Part shown: positions 63,631 through 64,000 of the stretch, piece after piece
Layout of the letters: each line of letters starts with the position of its first letter
Numbering within the stretch: position 1 is the stretch's first letter
From: Bacillota bacterium
GTDB taxonomy: Bacteria; Bacillota; Clostridia; Acetivibrionales; DSM-1351
DNA length: 64,000 nt
Assembly (NCBI GenBank): GCA_023409265.1
Contig: JAEYHZ010000044.1
Coordinates: forward strand, 1-64,000
Reading direction: 5' to 3'
Made by a program: the position numbers and the translations under genes
Notes under the pieces: generated by a model
The model's database searches: none
What the model was told of the DNA's origin: nothing
The model's input: the letters and a program-made list of their open reading frames with translations, nothing else

Positions 63631-64000
63631 ATGTTTAAACGAATTACATGCCTTATAATGGCTTTACTGATTGTTATAAGTGCAAGTGCCTGCTCTGATA
63701 AGGAAAAAAAGAAAACCGATGCTGAAGTGTACTCAATGACAGATGTGCAAAACTATGAGGAAAAGGATATTGGCGCATCTATAGGGCTTAAAATGCCTGG
63801 AACGAGAGTAAGTCTGGATTCTAAAAACCAGCTGGTATTAAATGAACAAAAGGAAAAAGAGTTTTTTTCTATTGTAGCCGACACCAGTGGCAAAAAGCTT
63901 CAGGAATATAAAAATGATACTATGAGTTCACTGTTTACACTGGATTCTCAGGATAATAGATATGTGGTTCAGGAACAGTATGGCGAGATCAAAGAAGGAG
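63631..64000 (+). CDS. Lipoprotein, partial (runs off the window), possible solute-binding component
   Basis: An open frame from ATG 63631 with AAAGGAT upstream continues past the window edge, so it is longer than the 123 codons seen. Signal peptide with lipobox SASAC (Cys at 21), then a Lys/Asp-rich tether and a segment GASIGLKMPGTRVSLDSKNQ of unclear fold. Its place after two sugar-type permeases and an efflux-like pair suggests the missing substrate-binding protein of this operon, possibly with an N-terminal extra domain, but that is inference. Confidence 0.7.
   Translation, partial: MFKRITCLIMALLIVISASACSDKEKKKTDAEVYSMTDVQNYEEKDIGASIGLKMPGTRVSLDSKNQLVLNEQKEKEFFSIVADTSGKKLQEYKNDTMSSLFTLDSQDNRYVVQEQYGEIKEG

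Overview
The window reads as about 64 kb of chromosome from a low-GC, Gram-positive anaerobic saccharolytic Clostridium. It is probably a cellulolytic cluster-III type (Ruminiclostridium-like); this is inferred from gene content and codon style, not from a search. Supporting features are strong GGAGG-type ribosome sites with frequent TTG and GTG starts, an S-layer-anchored amylopullulanase, YesM/YesN-type two-component systems beside Lpl-type sugar transporters, many cytoplasmic glycoside hydrolases, and B. subtilis-like PHO-box sequences. No phage, IS transposase, CRISPR array or tRNA was seen.

Layout. (1) 1-103: 3' end of a 5S rRNA gene and its terminator, so an rRNA operon lies just upstream. 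(2) 389-8417: a 2,556-residue secreted amylopullulanase with two GH13 modules, starch-binding modules and SLH anchors, behind two LacI-type operators. (3) 8.6-13.3 kb: a MYG1-family protein, then an AraC regulator divergent from a GH2 beta-mannosidase. (4) 13.3-33.7 kb: two paralogous sugar-uptake modules, each a response regulator plus sensor kinase divergent from two permeases and a solute-binding lipoprotein. They flank a DUF5107/TPR protein, an AraC regulator and a mutarotase-like protein. (5) 33.8-38.3 kb: GH36 alpha-galactosidase, GH29 alpha-fucosidase and an esterase-like hydrolase. (6) 38.6-48 kb: a LysM-anchored double 5'-nucleotidase, an AraC regulator divergent from a GH3 beta-glucosidase, a small Cys-rich protein and a GH51 arabinofuranosidase. 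(7) 48-51 kb: a HelD-type helicase, a roughly 310-bp near-palindrome and an unlisted 34-codon gene. (8) 51-58.8 kb: a phosphate-starvation region with pstS-pstC-pstA-pstB, a second PstS-like lipoprotein and a secreted alkaline phosphatase, plus a broken TetR remnant. (9) 58.9-64 kb: an operon joining two sugar-type ABC permeases to an HlyD/MacA-like adaptor, a MacB-like membrane protein and a lipoprotein cut by the window end.

How it works together. The amylopullulanase and nucleotidase act outside the cell. None of the GH2, GH36, GH29, GH3 and GH51 enzymes has a signal peptide, so they should trim oligosaccharides after import by the Lpl-type transporters. The two-component systems and AraC proteins would tune this. 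No sugar-importer ATPase is encoded here, so a shared MsmX-type ATPase elsewhere is expected.

Most worth a second look: the palindromic element at 50589-50901; the paired leader-like RNA units inside the second transporter operon (30842-30970 and 31979-32097), with a nested hairpin at 31885-31962; and the importer/efflux hybrid operon at the right end.
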